From: an uncultured Alphaproteobacteria bacterium
GTDB taxonomy: Bacteria; Pseudomonadota; Alphaproteobacteria; Parvibaculales; Parvibaculaceae
Assembly: GCA_903889655.1 (NCBI GenBank)
Contig: CAISYL010000197.1
Span: 1-61,896 of the forward strand
Length of the DNA: 61,896 bases
Reading direction: 5' to 3'
Under the pieces are notes generated by a model. It was not told the origin of the DNA and ran no database searches. It saw only the letters and a list, made by a program, of their open reading frames with translations. Of this stretch, positions 8,436 through 16,017 are shown piece after piece (positions within the stretch are counted from its first letter, which is position 1; every line of letters begins with the position of its first letter). A program made the translations under genes and the position numbers.

Positions 8436-8477
8436 GCATCGGCCGATGCCTGCCCATTTAGCCGGACTGAACGTTCA
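8436..8477. promoter_or_regulatory. Two palindromes at the start of the TetR gene, candidate operator
   Basis: GCATCGGCCGATGC at 8436-8449 is a perfect 14-bp palindrome and TGAACGTTCA at 8468-8477 a perfect 10-bp palindrome. TetR proteins bind such dyads near their own start. The second one lies inside the coding frame if ATG 8446 is the true start. Binding is inferred, not shown. Confidence 0.35.
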
Positions 8478-9063
8478 TTCCAAGGCTGACGCCGAAAAAG
8501 ACGAGAAACGCCGCCAGATTTTCGAGGCGGCGCTCGATCTGTTCTGGGAAGGCGGCTTTCATGCCGCCCCCATGGCGAAGCTCGCCCAGGCCGCGGGTGT
8601 TCCGGTCGGCACGATCTATCGGCATTTCGAGAACAAGGAAGAGCTGATCCACGCGCTCTATGGCGACATAAAGGGACAGCGCATCAAGGCGACCCTGGCC
8701 GACTACGACCCCTCGCTTTCGCTGCGCGAGCGTTTCGACCGGCTCTGGCGGAACGGCTTTCTCTATTGCGTCGAACATCCGCGCGAATTCCGTTTCGCCG
8801 AGCAATACGCCCACTCGCCCTATCTCCGCGATGCGGAGAAATCGATCCAGAGCGAGCTTTTCGAGGATCTCGGACGGTTCTTCGCCGAAGGCTATCGCGA
8901 CGGCGTCTTCAAGCCGCTCAGGCCCGAAATCCTCACCGCCCTCATCTCCGGACCGATGAACGCGCTCGCCGCGCGCGCGATCGCCCGCACCTGCAAATTC
9001 AGCGAAGAGCATATGCAGGACGTCATCGACGCCTGCTGGGATGCAATCGCCGACCGTCACTGA
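8446..9063 (+). CDS. TetR/AcrR-family transcriptional regulator
   Basis: A 205-residue regulator. The N-terminal helix-turn-helix is clear (RRQIFEAALDLFWEGGF...MAKLAQAAGVPVGTIYRHFENKEELIHALY, residues about 23-70). The ligand-binding C-terminal half resembles the TetR_C family that follows such domains. The ATG at 8446 lies inside a perfect 14-bp palindrome (8436-8449), and a second palindrome TGAACGTTCA follows at 8468-8477, so autorepression is plausible. No good ribosome site precedes this ATG, leaving the start uncertain. Divergence from the thioesterase/MFS pair suggests it represses them. Confidence 0.85.
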   Translation: MPAHLAGLNVHSKADAEKDEKRRQIFEAALDLFWEGGFHAAPMAKLAQAAGVPVGTIYRHFENKEELIHALYGDIKGQRIKATLADYDPSLSLRERFDRLWRNGFLYCVEHPREFRFAEQYAHSPYLRDAEKSIQSELFEDLGRFFAEGYRDGVFKPLRPEILTALISGPMNALAARAIARTCKFSEEHMQDVIDACWDAIADRH

Positions 9064-9100
9064 CACTTCTCCCCTGCCCCCAAGCCTCAGGAGTCCAGCC

Positions 9101-10150
9101 ATGCAATACAATCAGCTCGGAAATACCGGCGTCTTCGTCTCGCGCCTCTGCCTCGGAACCATGACTTTCGGCGGCGGCAATTCGCTCTTCGCCATGATGG
9201 GCGGCCTCGGCCAGAAGGAAGCCGACGCCATTGTCGGTCGCGCTCTCGATGCCGGCGTCAACTTCGTCGATACGGCAAATGTCTATGCCGCCGGCGAGTC
9301 GGAAAAGCTTACCGGCAAGGCCCTCGGCGCAAAGCGCAAGGATGTCATTCTTGCCACCAAGGTCTTCGGACGCATGGGGCCCGGCCCGAACGAGACCGGC
9401 ATTTCGCGCCAGCAGATCTTGGCGCAGGTCGATGCGAGCCTGACACGTCTCGGTACGGATTATATCGACCTCTATCAGATCCATGGCTTCGACAGCGTGA
9501 CGCCGATGGAAGAGGCACTGCGCGCCTTCGACGATCTCGTCCGTCAGGGCAAGGTCCGCTATATCGGCGTGTCGAACTGGGCGGCCTGGCACATCATGAA
9601 GGCCCTCGGCATCTCCGAGCGTCTGGGCCTCGAGAAATTCGCAACGCTTCAGGCCTATTATTCGCTTGCCGGCCGCGACCTCGAACATGAGATCGTGCCG
9701 CTGCTCGAAGACCAGAAGCTCGGCCTCATGACCTGGAGCCCGCTCGCCGGCGGCGCCCTGTCCGGTAAGTTCAGCCGCACCAATCGCGCGAATGAAGGAC
9801 GGCGCACGCAGTTCGATTTCCCGCCTGTCGACGTCGAGAAAGTCTACGACATCGTCGACGTGCTCGGCGGCATCGCGAAAAAGCACGGCGTCAGCGTCGC
9901 GCAGGTGGCGCTGGGCTGGCAGCTTCACAAGCCCTACGTGACCTCCGTCATCATGGGCGCGCGAAACGAAACCCAGTTGAACGACAATCTCGGCGCCGTC
10001 GATGTGAAGCTCTCGGATGAGGACCTGGCGGCGATCGACGCGGTAAGCGCGCCCTCCCCGATCTATCCGGGCTGGATGTATGCCTTCCAGTCGGACCGCA
10101 AGCCCGGCTCTGCACGCGACCTGTCCGGGGTGGCGAAGTCGACCTTCTGA
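9101..10150 (+). CDS. Aldo/keto reductase (Kv-beta-like branch)
   Basis: A 349-residue NADPH-dependent oxidoreductase with a TIM barrel. The catalytic tetrad is visible as Asp and Tyr in NFVDTANVYAAGESE, Lys in VILATKVFGRMG and His in YIDLYQIHGFDS. The cofactor-phosphate end of the barrel is TSVIMGARNETQL. The native substrate is unknown; this branch reduces aldehydes and ketones in stress metabolism. The start at ATG 9101 is supported by AGGAG at 9089-9093 and by the conserved MQYNQLGNTGVFVSRLCLGTM opening. It begins 37 bp after the TetR gene, so the two may be co-transcribed. A long hairpin follows the stop. Confidence 0.92.
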   Translation: MQYNQLGNTGVFVSRLCLGTMTFGGGNSLFAMMGGLGQKEADAIVGRALDAGVNFVDTANVYAAGESEKLTGKALGAKRKDVILATKVFGRMGPGPNETGISRQQILAQVDASLTRLGTDYIDLYQIHGFDSVTPMEEALRAFDDLVRQGKVRYIGVSNWAAWHIMKALGISERLGLEKFATLQAYYSLAGRDLEHEIVPLLEDQKLGLMTWSPLAGGALSGKFSRTNRANEGRRTQFDFPPVDVEKVYDIVDVLGGIAKKHGVSVAQVALGWQLHKPYVTSVIMGARNETQLNDNLGAVDVKLSDEDLAAIDAVSAPSPIYPGWMYAFQSDRKPGSARDLSGVAKSTF

Positions 10151-10175
10151 GGCCAGGCCCGATTCAGCATTTGGC

Positions 10176-10207
10176 GAGGCGGTGGAACGGCGACGTTCCG
10201 CCGCCTC
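10176..10207. terminator. Long hairpin between convergent genes, probable bidirectional terminator
   Basis: GAGGCGGTGGAACG and CGTTCCGCCGCCTC form a 14-bp stem with one T-G pair and a GCGA loop. It sits between the stop codons of the aldo/keto reductase (10150) and the converging small membrane protein gene (10231). There is no clear T-tract on either side, so termination efficiency is uncertain. Confidence 0.55.
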
Positions 10208-10230
10208 GTCGTTTCAGGCAACCACCTGCC

Positions 10231-10617
10231 TCATGCGCGAATGAGCGACGGCATGACCGCGAAGACGACGAACAGAACGAGCGAAATCAGCCCCTGCGCA
10301 GAGCCGTAGCTCACGAGCCATGACTGCACCGACATTCCGCGCAGCAGAACGGCGGCCAATACCTCTCCGACCAGCAGAAAACCCAGGGCCGCGAATCCGA
10401 TATTGAGTCGGGTTCTCTGCACCGCCGGCACGTCGAAGCGGCGGACGATCCAGACCGCCGCCGCGACCATCGCGGGCAGCATCACGACCGCTTCAAGCAA
10501 CAGGCCGCCGAGCGGCCCGAAACGCGGCACGGCCCAATCTTCGCGGATCGGATCGAGAAAAATTCCGACCGCATATATGAGCCCGAAATAGACCGCCGCC
10601 GCTTTCAGCACCTGCAT
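10231..10617 (-). CDS. Small membrane protein of unknown function
   Basis: A 128-residue protein with four predicted membrane helices, around AAAVYFGLIYAVGIFLD, LLLEAVVMLPAMVAAAVWIV, IGFAALGFLLVGEVLAAVLL and GLISLVLFVVFAVMP. I do not recognise a family. I used the internal ATG (MQVLKAAAVYFG) because it directly precedes the first helix; an upstream in-frame ATG at 10644 would add nine residues. It is divergent from the crotonase gene at 10712 and convergent with the aldo/keto reductase. Such small four-helix proteins are often described as DUF membrane proteins in alphaproteobacteria; nothing here points to a function. Confidence 0.6.
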   Translation of the reverse strand: MQVLKAAAVYFGLIYAVGIFLDPIREDWAVPRFGPLGGLLLEAVVMLPAMVAAAVWIVRRFDVPAVQRTRLNIGFAALGFLLVGEVLAAVLLRGMSVQSWLVSYGSAQGLISLVLFVVFAVMPSLIRA

Positions 10618-10711
10618 CCCATCCTCCGCGTTCCGACCGGTCATACTCGCCTCCAGCCGGCATGAAGGCTATGCTCTTCGAAAAGCATTCGGCAAACAGG
10701 GAGAAAACGTC

Positions 10712-11527
10712 ATGTCCCAAGCGGCGACCAGACAGGCCGAACCCGTTCTGCTGCGCGACGACCGCGACGGCATCGCGACGCTGACGCTCAATCGCGGACC
10801 GCAGCGCAATGCGCTCTCCGAAGCGCTGATGACCGCGCTGACGGAAGAATTGTCGCTGGCAGGCAAGGATCCCGATGTGCGCGTCGTGGTGCTGGCGGCG
10901 AACGGTCCGGCTTTCTCCGCCGGTCATGACCTGAAGGAGATGACGGCGCATCGCGGCGACGCCGATCGCGGCCGCGCCTATTACGAAAAGACGATGAAGC
11001 AATGCAGCGCGATGATGCAGGCCATCGTGCGGCTGCCGAAGCCTGTCATCGCCCGCGTGCACGGCATCGCGACGGCGGCAGGCTGCCAGCTCGTCGCAAG
11101 TTGCGATCTGGCCGTCGCCGCCGATACGGTCAAGTTCGCGACTCCGGGCGTCAATATAGGCCTCTTCTGTTCGACACCGATGGTCGCATTGTCGCGCAAC
11201 GTCAGTCGCAAACATGCGATGGAAATGCTGTTGACCGGCGAGATGATCGATGCCGCGCGCGCCGCCGAACTCGGCCTCGTCAATCGCGCCGTGCCGCTTG
11301 CGGAACTCGATGCGACGGTTGCGCATTTCGCGGAGACCATCGCATCGAAATCCGCGCTCACGGTTTCGATCGGCAAGGAGGCTTTCTACACACAACTCGA
11401 GAAGGGGCTTTCCGACGCCTATGACTACGCCAGCGACGTGATGGTGACGAACATGCTCGCCCGCGACGCGGAGGAAGGCATCGGCGCCTTCATCGAGAAG
11501 CGCGATCCCAAATGGGAAGATCGGTAG
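10712..11527 (+). CDS. Crotonase-superfamily protein, ECHDC3-like, lacking both hydratase glutamates
   Basis: A 271-residue crotonase-fold protein. The oxyanion-hole segments are intact (FSAGHDLKEM near residue 68 and ARVHGIATAAGCQLVASCDLA near 114). However, the two glutamates that catalyse hydration in classical enoyl-CoA hydratase are absent: the first position is Gln126 (AAGCQL) and the second falls in FATPGVNIG, with Gly146. The whole segment from ATAAGCQL to the C-terminal GIGAFIEKRDPKW resembles the ECHDC3 subgroup, from memory. It probably binds an acyl-CoA but may not hydrate it. AGGGAG precedes the ATG. The CoA-binding protein gene starts six bases downstream, so the two are probably an operon. 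Confidence 0.85.
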   Translation: MSQAATRQAEPVLLRDDRDGIATLTLNRGPQRNALSEALMTALTEELSLAGKDPDVRVVVLAANGPAFSAGHDLKEMTAHRGDADRGRAYYEKTMKQCSAMMQAIVRLPKPVIARVHGIATAAGCQLVASCDLAVAADTVKFATPGVNIGLFCSTPMVALSRNVSRKHAMEMLLTGEMIDAARAAELGLVNRAVPLAELDATVAHFAETIASKSALTVSIGKEAFYTQLEKGLSDAYDYASDVMVTNMLARDAEEGIGAFIEKRDPKWEDR

Positions 11528-11533
11528 AGTTTG

Positions 11534-11956
11534 ATGGACCACAGCGTATACAACCCGGATTACATCCGGGGAATTTTACAGTCGACGAAAGTAATCGCGC
11601 TGGTCGGCGCCAGCGCCAATCCCGCCCGCGATAGCTATGGCGTCATGAAGTTCCTTCAGTCCAAAGGCTATCGTGTGATCCCGGTAAATCCGGGACTTTC
11701 CGGCAAGACACTCAACGGCGAGCTTGTCTATGCGACGCTTCGCGACATTCCCTACAAAATTGATATGGTAGACGTTTTCCGCAACTCGGAAGCGGCAGGT
11801 CTTGTCGCCGACGAGGCGGTTGCGGTCGGTGCAAAATCGATCTGGATGCAGCTCGGGGTCGTCAATCCCGAAGCGGCGGCCAGAGCGGAGGCGGCCGGCC
11901 TCAAGGTGGTGATGAACCGCTGTCCGAAGATCGAAATGCCGAGGCTGGGCCTGTAG
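11534..11956 (+). CDS. CoA-binding domain protein (YccU-like)
   Basis: A 140-residue protein consisting of one Rossmann-like CoA-binding domain (CoA_binding_2 type). The motifs IALVGASANPARDSYGVMKFL (residues about 16-36) and GYRVIPVNPG match YccU/YneT relatives, and the C-terminus ends in the usual VVMNRCPKIEMPRLGL. These proteins bind CoA or nucleotides; the cellular role is unsettled. ATG 11534 is preceded by an in-frame TTG at 11531 which is less likely. It sits between an ECHDC3-like crotonase and metY. That trio, to my recollection, recurs in alphaproteobacteria near the rplM-rpsI region, which suggests a real functional neighbourhood around CoA or methionine metabolism. Confidence 0.88.
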   Translation: MDHSVYNPDYIRGILQSTKVIALVGASANPARDSYGVMKFLQSKGYRVIPVNPGLSGKTLNGELVYATLRDIPYKIDMVDVFRNSEAAGLVADEAVAVGAKSIWMQLGVVNPEAAARAEAAGLKVVMNRCPKIEMPRLGL

Positions 11957-11986
11957 AGTTCAGCCTCGCTGAACAGGGAGACCCAG

Positions 11987-13261
11987 ATGGCCGACTACGA
12001 TTTCAATACGCTCGCAATCCATGCCGGCGCGAAGCCCGATCCGACGACGGGCGCGCGGGCGACGCCGATCTATCAGACAACCTCCTTCGTCTTCAACGAC
12101 GTGGATCATGCGGCCTCGCTCTTCGGCCTGCAGGCCTTCGGCAACATCTATACGCGCATCACCAACCCGACGACCGCCGTGCTCGAGGAGCGCGTCGCGG
12201 CGCTCGAAGGCGGCACGGCGGCGCTCGCCGTCGCCTCCGGTCATGCGGCACAGATGCTCGCCTTCCACACGCTGCTCGAACCGGGCGACCATTTCGTCGC
12301 CGCCAAGCAGCTCTATGGCGGATCGATCAACCAGTTCGGGCACTCGTTCAAGAAATTCGGCTGGGAAGTCGACTGGGCGGATGTCGACGATCTTGCGAGC
12401 TTCAAGAAGGCTATCGGGCCGAAGACCAAGGCGATCTTCATCGAGAGCCTCGCCAATCCCGGCGGCATCGTCACCGACATTGCGGCCATCGCGAAGATCG
12501 CGCATGAGGCGGGCGTCCCGCTCATCGTCGACAACACCCTCGCTTCGCCGTACCTCATCCGTCCGATCGAGCATGGCGCCGACATTGTCGTTCATTCGGC
12601 GACGAAGTTCCTCGGCGGCCACGGTAATTCGATGGGCGGCATTATCGTCGATGCAGGCAAGTTCGACTGGTCCAAGGGCGGCAAATATCCGACGCTTTCG
12701 GAACCTTGCGAGTCCTATCACGGCCTCGAAATCCACAAGACCTTCGGCAATATCGCCTTCGCCATCGCCTGTCGCGTACTCGGCCTGCGCGATCTCGGGC
12801 CGGCGATCTCGCCCTTCAATGCCTTCATGATCCAGACCGGCATCGAGACACTGCCGCTGCGCATGCAGCGCCATTCGGATTCGGCTCTGAAGGTCGCGCA
12901 ATATCTGAAGACGCATCCGAAGGTGAGCTGGGTTTCCTATGCGGGTCTTCCCGACGATCGCTACCACGCGCTCCAGCAGAAATATTCACCGAAGGGCGCG
13001 GGCGCCGTTTTCACCTTCGGCGTCAAGGGCGGCTATGAGACAGGCGTGAAGCTCGTCAATTCGGTGAAGCTCCTGTCGCATCTCGCCAATGTCGGCGATA
13101 CGCGAAGCCTCATCATTCATCCGTCATCGACGACGCATCGCCAGCTCACCGAAGAACAGCAGAAGGCGGCGGGCGCCGGTCCCGACGTCGTCCGGCTGTC
13201 TGTCGGCCTCGAAGAACCCGCCGATGTGATCGCCGATCTCGACCAGGCCTTGAACGCGTAA
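11987..13261 (+). CDS. metY: O-acetylhomoserine aminocarboxypropyltransferase (sulfhydrylase)
   Basis: A 424-residue PLP enzyme of the Cys/Met-metabolism family. It makes homocysteine (or methionine) from O-acetylhomoserine and sulfide (or methanethiol). The PLP lysine is Lys207 in SATKFLGGHGNSMGG. Other family blocks are GARATPIYQTTSFVF at the N-terminus, ASGHAAQM near residue 84 and HPSSTTHRQLTEEQQ near the end. The length and the long insert after the PLP lysine fit MetY rather than MetB or MetZ. It lies 30 bp after the CoA-binding gene on the same strand. I looked for a SAM-II-type riboswitch and there is no room for one in this gap. It converges with ctaA two bases after its stop. Confidence 0.92.
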   Translation: MADYDFNTLAIHAGAKPDPTTGARATPIYQTTSFVFNDVDHAASLFGLQAFGNIYTRITNPTTAVLEERVAALEGGTAALAVASGHAAQMLAFHTLLEPGDHFVAAKQLYGGSINQFGHSFKKFGWEVDWADVDDLASFKKAIGPKTKAIFIESLANPGGIVTDIAAIAKIAHEAGVPLIVDNTLASPYLIRPIEHGADIVVHSATKFLGGHGNSMGGIIVDAGKFDWSKGGKYPTLSEPCESYHGLEIHKTFGNIAFAIACRVLGLRDLGPAISPFNAFMIQTGIETLPLRMQRHSDSALKVAQYLKTHPKVSWVSYAGLPDDRYHALQQKYSPKGAGAVFTFGVKGGYETGVKLVNSVKLLSHLANVGDTRSLIIHPSSTTHRQLTEEQQKAAGAGPDVVRLSVGLEEPADVIADLDQALNA

Positions 13262-13262
13262 T

Positions 13263-14333
13263 TCAGTCCGGGCGCGCGGCGAGCCTTTGCGCATGCACGA
13301 TTGCAAGCGTGAAGACGACGAGCGCGCCCGCCTGATGCGCCGCGCCAAGCGGAACCGGCACGGCCCAAAGCAGCGCCCATATGCCGAGGCAGATTTGGGC
13401 GGCGACCGCCAGCGCCAGCCAGGTTGCGCTGCGCGACGCTTCCGCAAAACGCCGTGCGGCGAGCCAATGCCATGCAGTCGCGATCGCGACGAGATAGGCC
13501 ACCATGCGGTGATCGAATTGCGCGGTGAGCTGGCTCTCGAAGAAATTCCTCCACCACGGCGTCACGAAGAAGAGATCGGACGGGATGAAAGCGCCGTTGA
13601 TCGACGGCCAGGTGTTGTAGATGTAGCCGGCTTTGAGGCCCGCGACGAAGCCGCCGAGCAGCATCTGGAAAAAGACGAGACCGGCAAGTACCAACGCAGC
13701 CCTTCGCAAGCCCTCACTTGCGGCGATCGCCGCACGGCCACGCCAGAGGCCGAGCGCGACCCAGACCATATAGGCATAGATCAGCGTCGCGAGACCGAGA
13801 TGGGCGGTCAGCCTGTACTGGCTGACGTCGATGCGGTCCGACAGCCCGCTTTTGACCATCCACCAGCCGAGCACGCCCTGAAGGCCTCCCAGCACGAACA
13901 TGATCGCGAGCTGCGGCGCCAGCGCCCGCTCGATGCGGCGCGTGCCGAGAAACCAGAGGAAAGGCACCAGAAAGGCGAAGCCGATGAAGCGGCCGAGAAA
14001 CCGATGGCTCCATTCCCACCAGAAGATCGATTTGAAATCGCCGAGCGTCATGCCCTTGTTGACGAGCTCGTATTGCGGAATCTGCCGGTAGCGGGCGAAA
14101 GCATCGGCCCAGGCAGCGTCGCTCAGGGGCGGCAGCGCCCCCATGACCGGTTTCCACTCGGTGATGGAAAGGCCCGATTCGGTGAGGCGCGTCAGTCCCC
14201 CGACGATCACCATCGCGAAGATCAGGGCTGCCACGGCGAAGAGCCAGATCGCGATCTGCCGGCGGGCGGCGGTCTGCCGCTCGGTCGGGCCGACCAGAGG
14301 TTCGGCCATTCGGGTTTCGGCACTCATGGTCAT
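13263..14333 (-). CDS. ctaA: Heme A synthase (CtaA/Cox15)
   Basis: A 356-residue eight-helix inner-membrane enzyme that oxidises the C8 methyl of heme O to a formyl group, giving heme A for aa3-type cytochrome oxidases. Family landmarks are VVIGGLTRLTESGLSITEW-like text (here VIVGGLTRLTESGLSITEW), WWEWSHRFLGR with a heme-ligand His, and the second-half helices around TAHLGLATLIYAYM and FDHRMVAYLVAIATAWHW with the matching His residues. GAGGG precedes the double start MTM; I used the first ATG, the second being two codons inside. The gene is divergent from the DUF2842 gene and convergent with metY. No cytochrome oxidase subunit gene is in the window. Confidence 0.93.
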   Translation of the reverse strand: MTMSAETRMAEPLVGPTERQTAARRQIAIWLFAVAALIFAMVIVGGLTRLTESGLSITEWKPVMGALPPLSDAAWADAFARYRQIPQYELVNKGMTLGDFKSIFWWEWSHRFLGRFIGFAFLVPFLWFLGTRRIERALAPQLAIMFVLGGLQGVLGWWMVKSGLSDRIDVSQYRLTAHLGLATLIYAYMVWVALGLWRGRAAIAASEGLRRAALVLAGLVFFQMLLGGFVAGLKAGYIYNTWPSINGAFIPSDLFFVTPWWRNFFESQLTAQFDHRMVAYLVAIATAWHWLAARRFAEASRSATWLALAVAAQICLGIWALLWAVPVPLGAAHQAGALVVFTLAIVHAQRLAARPD

Positions 14334-14417
14334 GGGGCCCTCGAAACGCTCTTTGCGGAGCTCACGGGAATGCCGTATCAGAGCGCGATCCGCATTCCAC
14401 GGCGACCGGAGACCGAC

Positions 14418-14630
14418 ATGCGCCGCCTGCCCCTTCGCGCCCGCAAGCTCATCGGCACCATCGTGCTGCTGGTCTTTCTGACCCTCTACTCGTTCCTGAT
14501 CATGACAATCGCGGTGAGCGGTCATCTGCCGGAACACGGGGCCGTGCAGTTCTTCTATTACCTGATCGCCGGTACGATCTGGGCCTTTCCGGCCCGCTAC
14601 CTGATGATCTGGATGCTGCGCCCGGATTGA
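14418..14630 (+). CDS. Small two-helix membrane protein, DUF2842 family
   Basis: A 70-residue protein with two membrane helices (LIGTIVLLVFLTLYSFLIMTIAVSG and VQFFYYLIAGTIWAFPARYLMIWM). The opening MRRLPLRARKLIG and the tail AFPARYLMIWMLRPD match the alphaproteobacterial DUF2842 family. GGAG lies six bases before ATG 14418, which decides the start over an in-frame ATG at 14370. It is divergent from ctaA, a neighbourhood I recall as frequent for this family, so a link to cytochrome oxidase or heme A biogenesis is possible but unproven. Confidence 0.8.
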   Translation: MRRLPLRARKLIGTIVLLVFLTLYSFLIMTIAVSGHLPEHGAVQFFYYLIAGTIWAFPARYLMIWMLRPD

Positions 14631-14646
14631 CCGGGCGCCGGCCGAT

Positions 14647-14727
14647 TCAGAAGAACGTGCCTGTCTGAACCTTGTTCAGGGCCAGCATGACGAGAAGGAA
14701 GATCACGATCGGCAGAATGGTGGTCAT
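14647..14727 (-). CDS. Predicted 26-residue single-helix membrane microprotein
   Basis: The frame MTTILPIVIFLLVMLALNKV followed by QTGTFF and a TGA stop encodes one continuous hydrophobic helix with a short polar tail. AGGAG lies six bases before the ATG, one of the best ribosome sites in the window. It lies between the tRNA-Pro terminator and the 3' end of the DUF2842 gene, which converges on it. The composition resembles the tiny accessory subunits of respiratory complexes, and ctaA is close by, but I know no named family. It is shorter than most gene finders report. Confidence 0.6.
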   Translation of the reverse strand: MTTILPIVIFLLVMLALNKVQTGTFF

Positions 14728-14786
14728 CTGAGACTCCTGAGACTCGGGATTTGCGCCGCACATTGCCGCAAGCCGCGCGATAAGGA

Positions 14787-14819
14787 AAGGGCCAACGAGG
14801 CGCTGCCCCGTCGGCCCTT
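14787..14819 (-). terminator. Hairpin immediately downstream of tRNA-Pro
   Basis: On the minus strand AAGGGCC and GGCCCTT pair perfectly, extended by GACG/CGTT with one G-T pair. The hairpin begins seven bases beyond the encoded CCA and is followed by TTCCTT. It probably ends the tRNA transcript. Confidence 0.6.
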
Positions 14820-14825
14820 ATTGGA

Positions 14826-14902
14826 TGGTCGGAGCGGCCGGATTCGAACCGACGACCCCTTGTCCCCCAGACAAGTGCGCTACCGGGCTGCGCTACGCTC
14901 CG
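14826..14902 (-). tRNA. tRNA-Pro (anticodon GGG)
   Basis: A 77-nt cloverleaf. The acceptor stem CGGAGCG pairs with CGCTCCG, followed by discriminator A and an encoded CCA. The D-arm contains AGCGCAGCCCGGTAGCGC. The anticodon stem CTTGT/ACAAG encloses the loop CTGGGGG, so the anticodon is GGG, reading CCC and CCU. The T-arm has GGTTCGAATCC. A near-consensus promoter (TTGCCC, 17 bp, TATATT at 14948-14976) lies about 45 bp upstream and a hairpin terminator follows, so it is a stand-alone transcript. I see no integrated element using it as an attachment site. Confidence 0.97.
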
Positions 14903-14947
14903 ACAAAACCGGTGGGAAGTGGGCCGAGGCCCGTTCCGAAGGCGCGG

Positions 14948-14976
14948 AATATAGACGCGGGCCTTCCGGGGGGCAA
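14948..14976 (-). promoter_or_regulatory. Predicted promoter of tRNA-Pro
   Basis: On the minus strand TTGCCC (14971-14976) and TATATT (14948-14953) are separated by exactly 17 bp. Transcription would start near 14941, about 38 bases before the mature tRNA 5' end. The -10 box matches five of six consensus bases. Confidence 0.65.
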
Positions 14977-15028
14977 CGCCTCAATCCAAGCTTTCTGCTG
15001 GTAAATTCAACAACGCGGAAAGCGCTGC

Positions 15029-15556
15029 TCAGGCCTCGTCGCCTTCGGTCTCCCAAAGGGTTTCGTCGATCTCTTCCTTGAGCGCGACAAGTTCGCCGAG
15101 GATCGCCTCGAGCGTCTCACGGCCGGCGGCATCGAGCGCGGTCCCTGCGCCGGCGGAGGCGACCTCCTCGCGTTCGCTCCGCTGGACGGCCTCGCGCGCA
15201 AGTTCGGCCAGTGAGGCATCGACGGTCCCCTTGCCGGTCTCGCTGACGAACTTCACGCCCTGCTCGCGAAAGACCTTCTGGACGCCCTTGATCGTGTAGC
15301 CGTCGTTATAGAGAAGCGTGCGCACCCCGCGCAGCAGGTCGACGTCTTCCGGCCGGTAATAGCGCCGGCCGCCCCCGCGCTTCAGCGGGCGGATCTGGCT
15401 GAACTTGCTCTCCCAGAATCTCAGAACGTGCTGCGGAACGTCGAGTTCAGCAGCCACTTCGCTGATGGTCCGGAAGGCGTCAGGCGACTTTTGTATCGAC
15501 AAAACATGTCCCTGCTGGCGTTCCCCGATCTGATCTTTGAATACGGATCTGGACAA
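15029..15556 (-). CDS. MerR-family transcriptional regulator
   Basis: A 175-residue regulator. The MerR winged helix is at residues about 28-95 ([33 protein letters not shown]...[33 protein letters not shown]). The C-terminal third is acidic and rich in Glu and Ala with no metal-binding cysteines, so it does not look like a metal sensor. The start is TTG 15556 with GAGG six bases upstream; no ATG fits. It directly follows ihfA (17 bp), a pairing widespread in alphaproteobacteria, and closes the plsX-fabH-ihfA unit. Its target genes are not known to me. Confidence 0.88.
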   Translation of the reverse strand: MSRSVFKDQIGERQQGHVLSIQKSPDAFRTISEVAAELDVPQHVLRFWESKFSQIRPLKRGGGRRYYRPEDVDLLRGVRTLLYNDGYTIKGVQKVFREQGVKFVSETGKGTVDASLAELAREAVQRSEREEVASAGAGTALDAAGRETLEAILGELVALKEEIDETLWETEGDEA

Positions 15557-15573
15557 GTGACGCCTCGGGTTGA

Positions 15574-15894
15574 TTACTCTGCGGCTGCGGCCTTGCCGCT
15601 TAGCGCCGCGTTGATGCGCTCCTTGAGCACATGGCTCGGACGGAACACCAGAACCCGCCGCGGCTTGATCGGAACTTCCTCGCCGGTCTTCGGGTTACGG
15701 CCCATACGCCCGCCTTTTTGCCGCACAGAAAAAGAGCCGAACGACGACAGCTTCACGGTATCGCCGTTCGAGAGGCAATCCGAGATGTGCTGCAGCACCG
15801 ATTCGACCAGATCCGCCGACTCATTGCGGGAAAGACCGACTTCCTGATAGACGGCCTCGCTCAAATGAGCGCGCGTTATCGTTGTATCCCCCAT
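15574..15894 (-). CDS. ihfA: Integration host factor subunit alpha
   Basis: A 106-residue DNA-bending protein that acts as a heterodimer with IHF-beta in recombination, replication and sigma-54 promoters. The signature [31 protein letters not shown] is at the C-terminal half, with the DNA-intercalating proline in the NPKTG loop. The ATG giving [20 protein letters not shown] was preferred over an upstream one that adds 20 unrelated residues. It lies 123 bp after fabH on the same strand and just before the merR gene. IHF-alpha and HU differ little by eye; the [11 protein letters not shown] text favours IHF-alpha. Confidence 0.93.
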   Translation of the reverse strand: MGDTTITRAHLSEAVYQEVGLSRNESADLVESVLQHISDCLSNGDTVKLSSFGSFSVRQKGGRMGRNPKTGEEVPIKPRRVLVFRPSHVLKERINAALSGKAAAAE

Positions 15895-16017
15895 GGCCTC
15901 AACCTCCAATTTAACTTCAAGGGTATTGCGGGCGGAGAAACCCGTCAATATCAATAGGATGGCAGAAATTTCTGAGGCTATCCCGGCGCCGGATTCCCTA
16001 AAGCTCCGGCCCTCGAT

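Noticed and set aside
11957-11986. Possible SAM-II riboswitch before metY
   Set aside because: The gap is only 30 bp and carries just a ribosome site; a SAM-II element would not fit.
14826-14902. tRNA-Pro as an integration site of a mobile element
   Set aside because: No integrase, no second copy of the tRNA end and no foreign-looking genes lie beside it.
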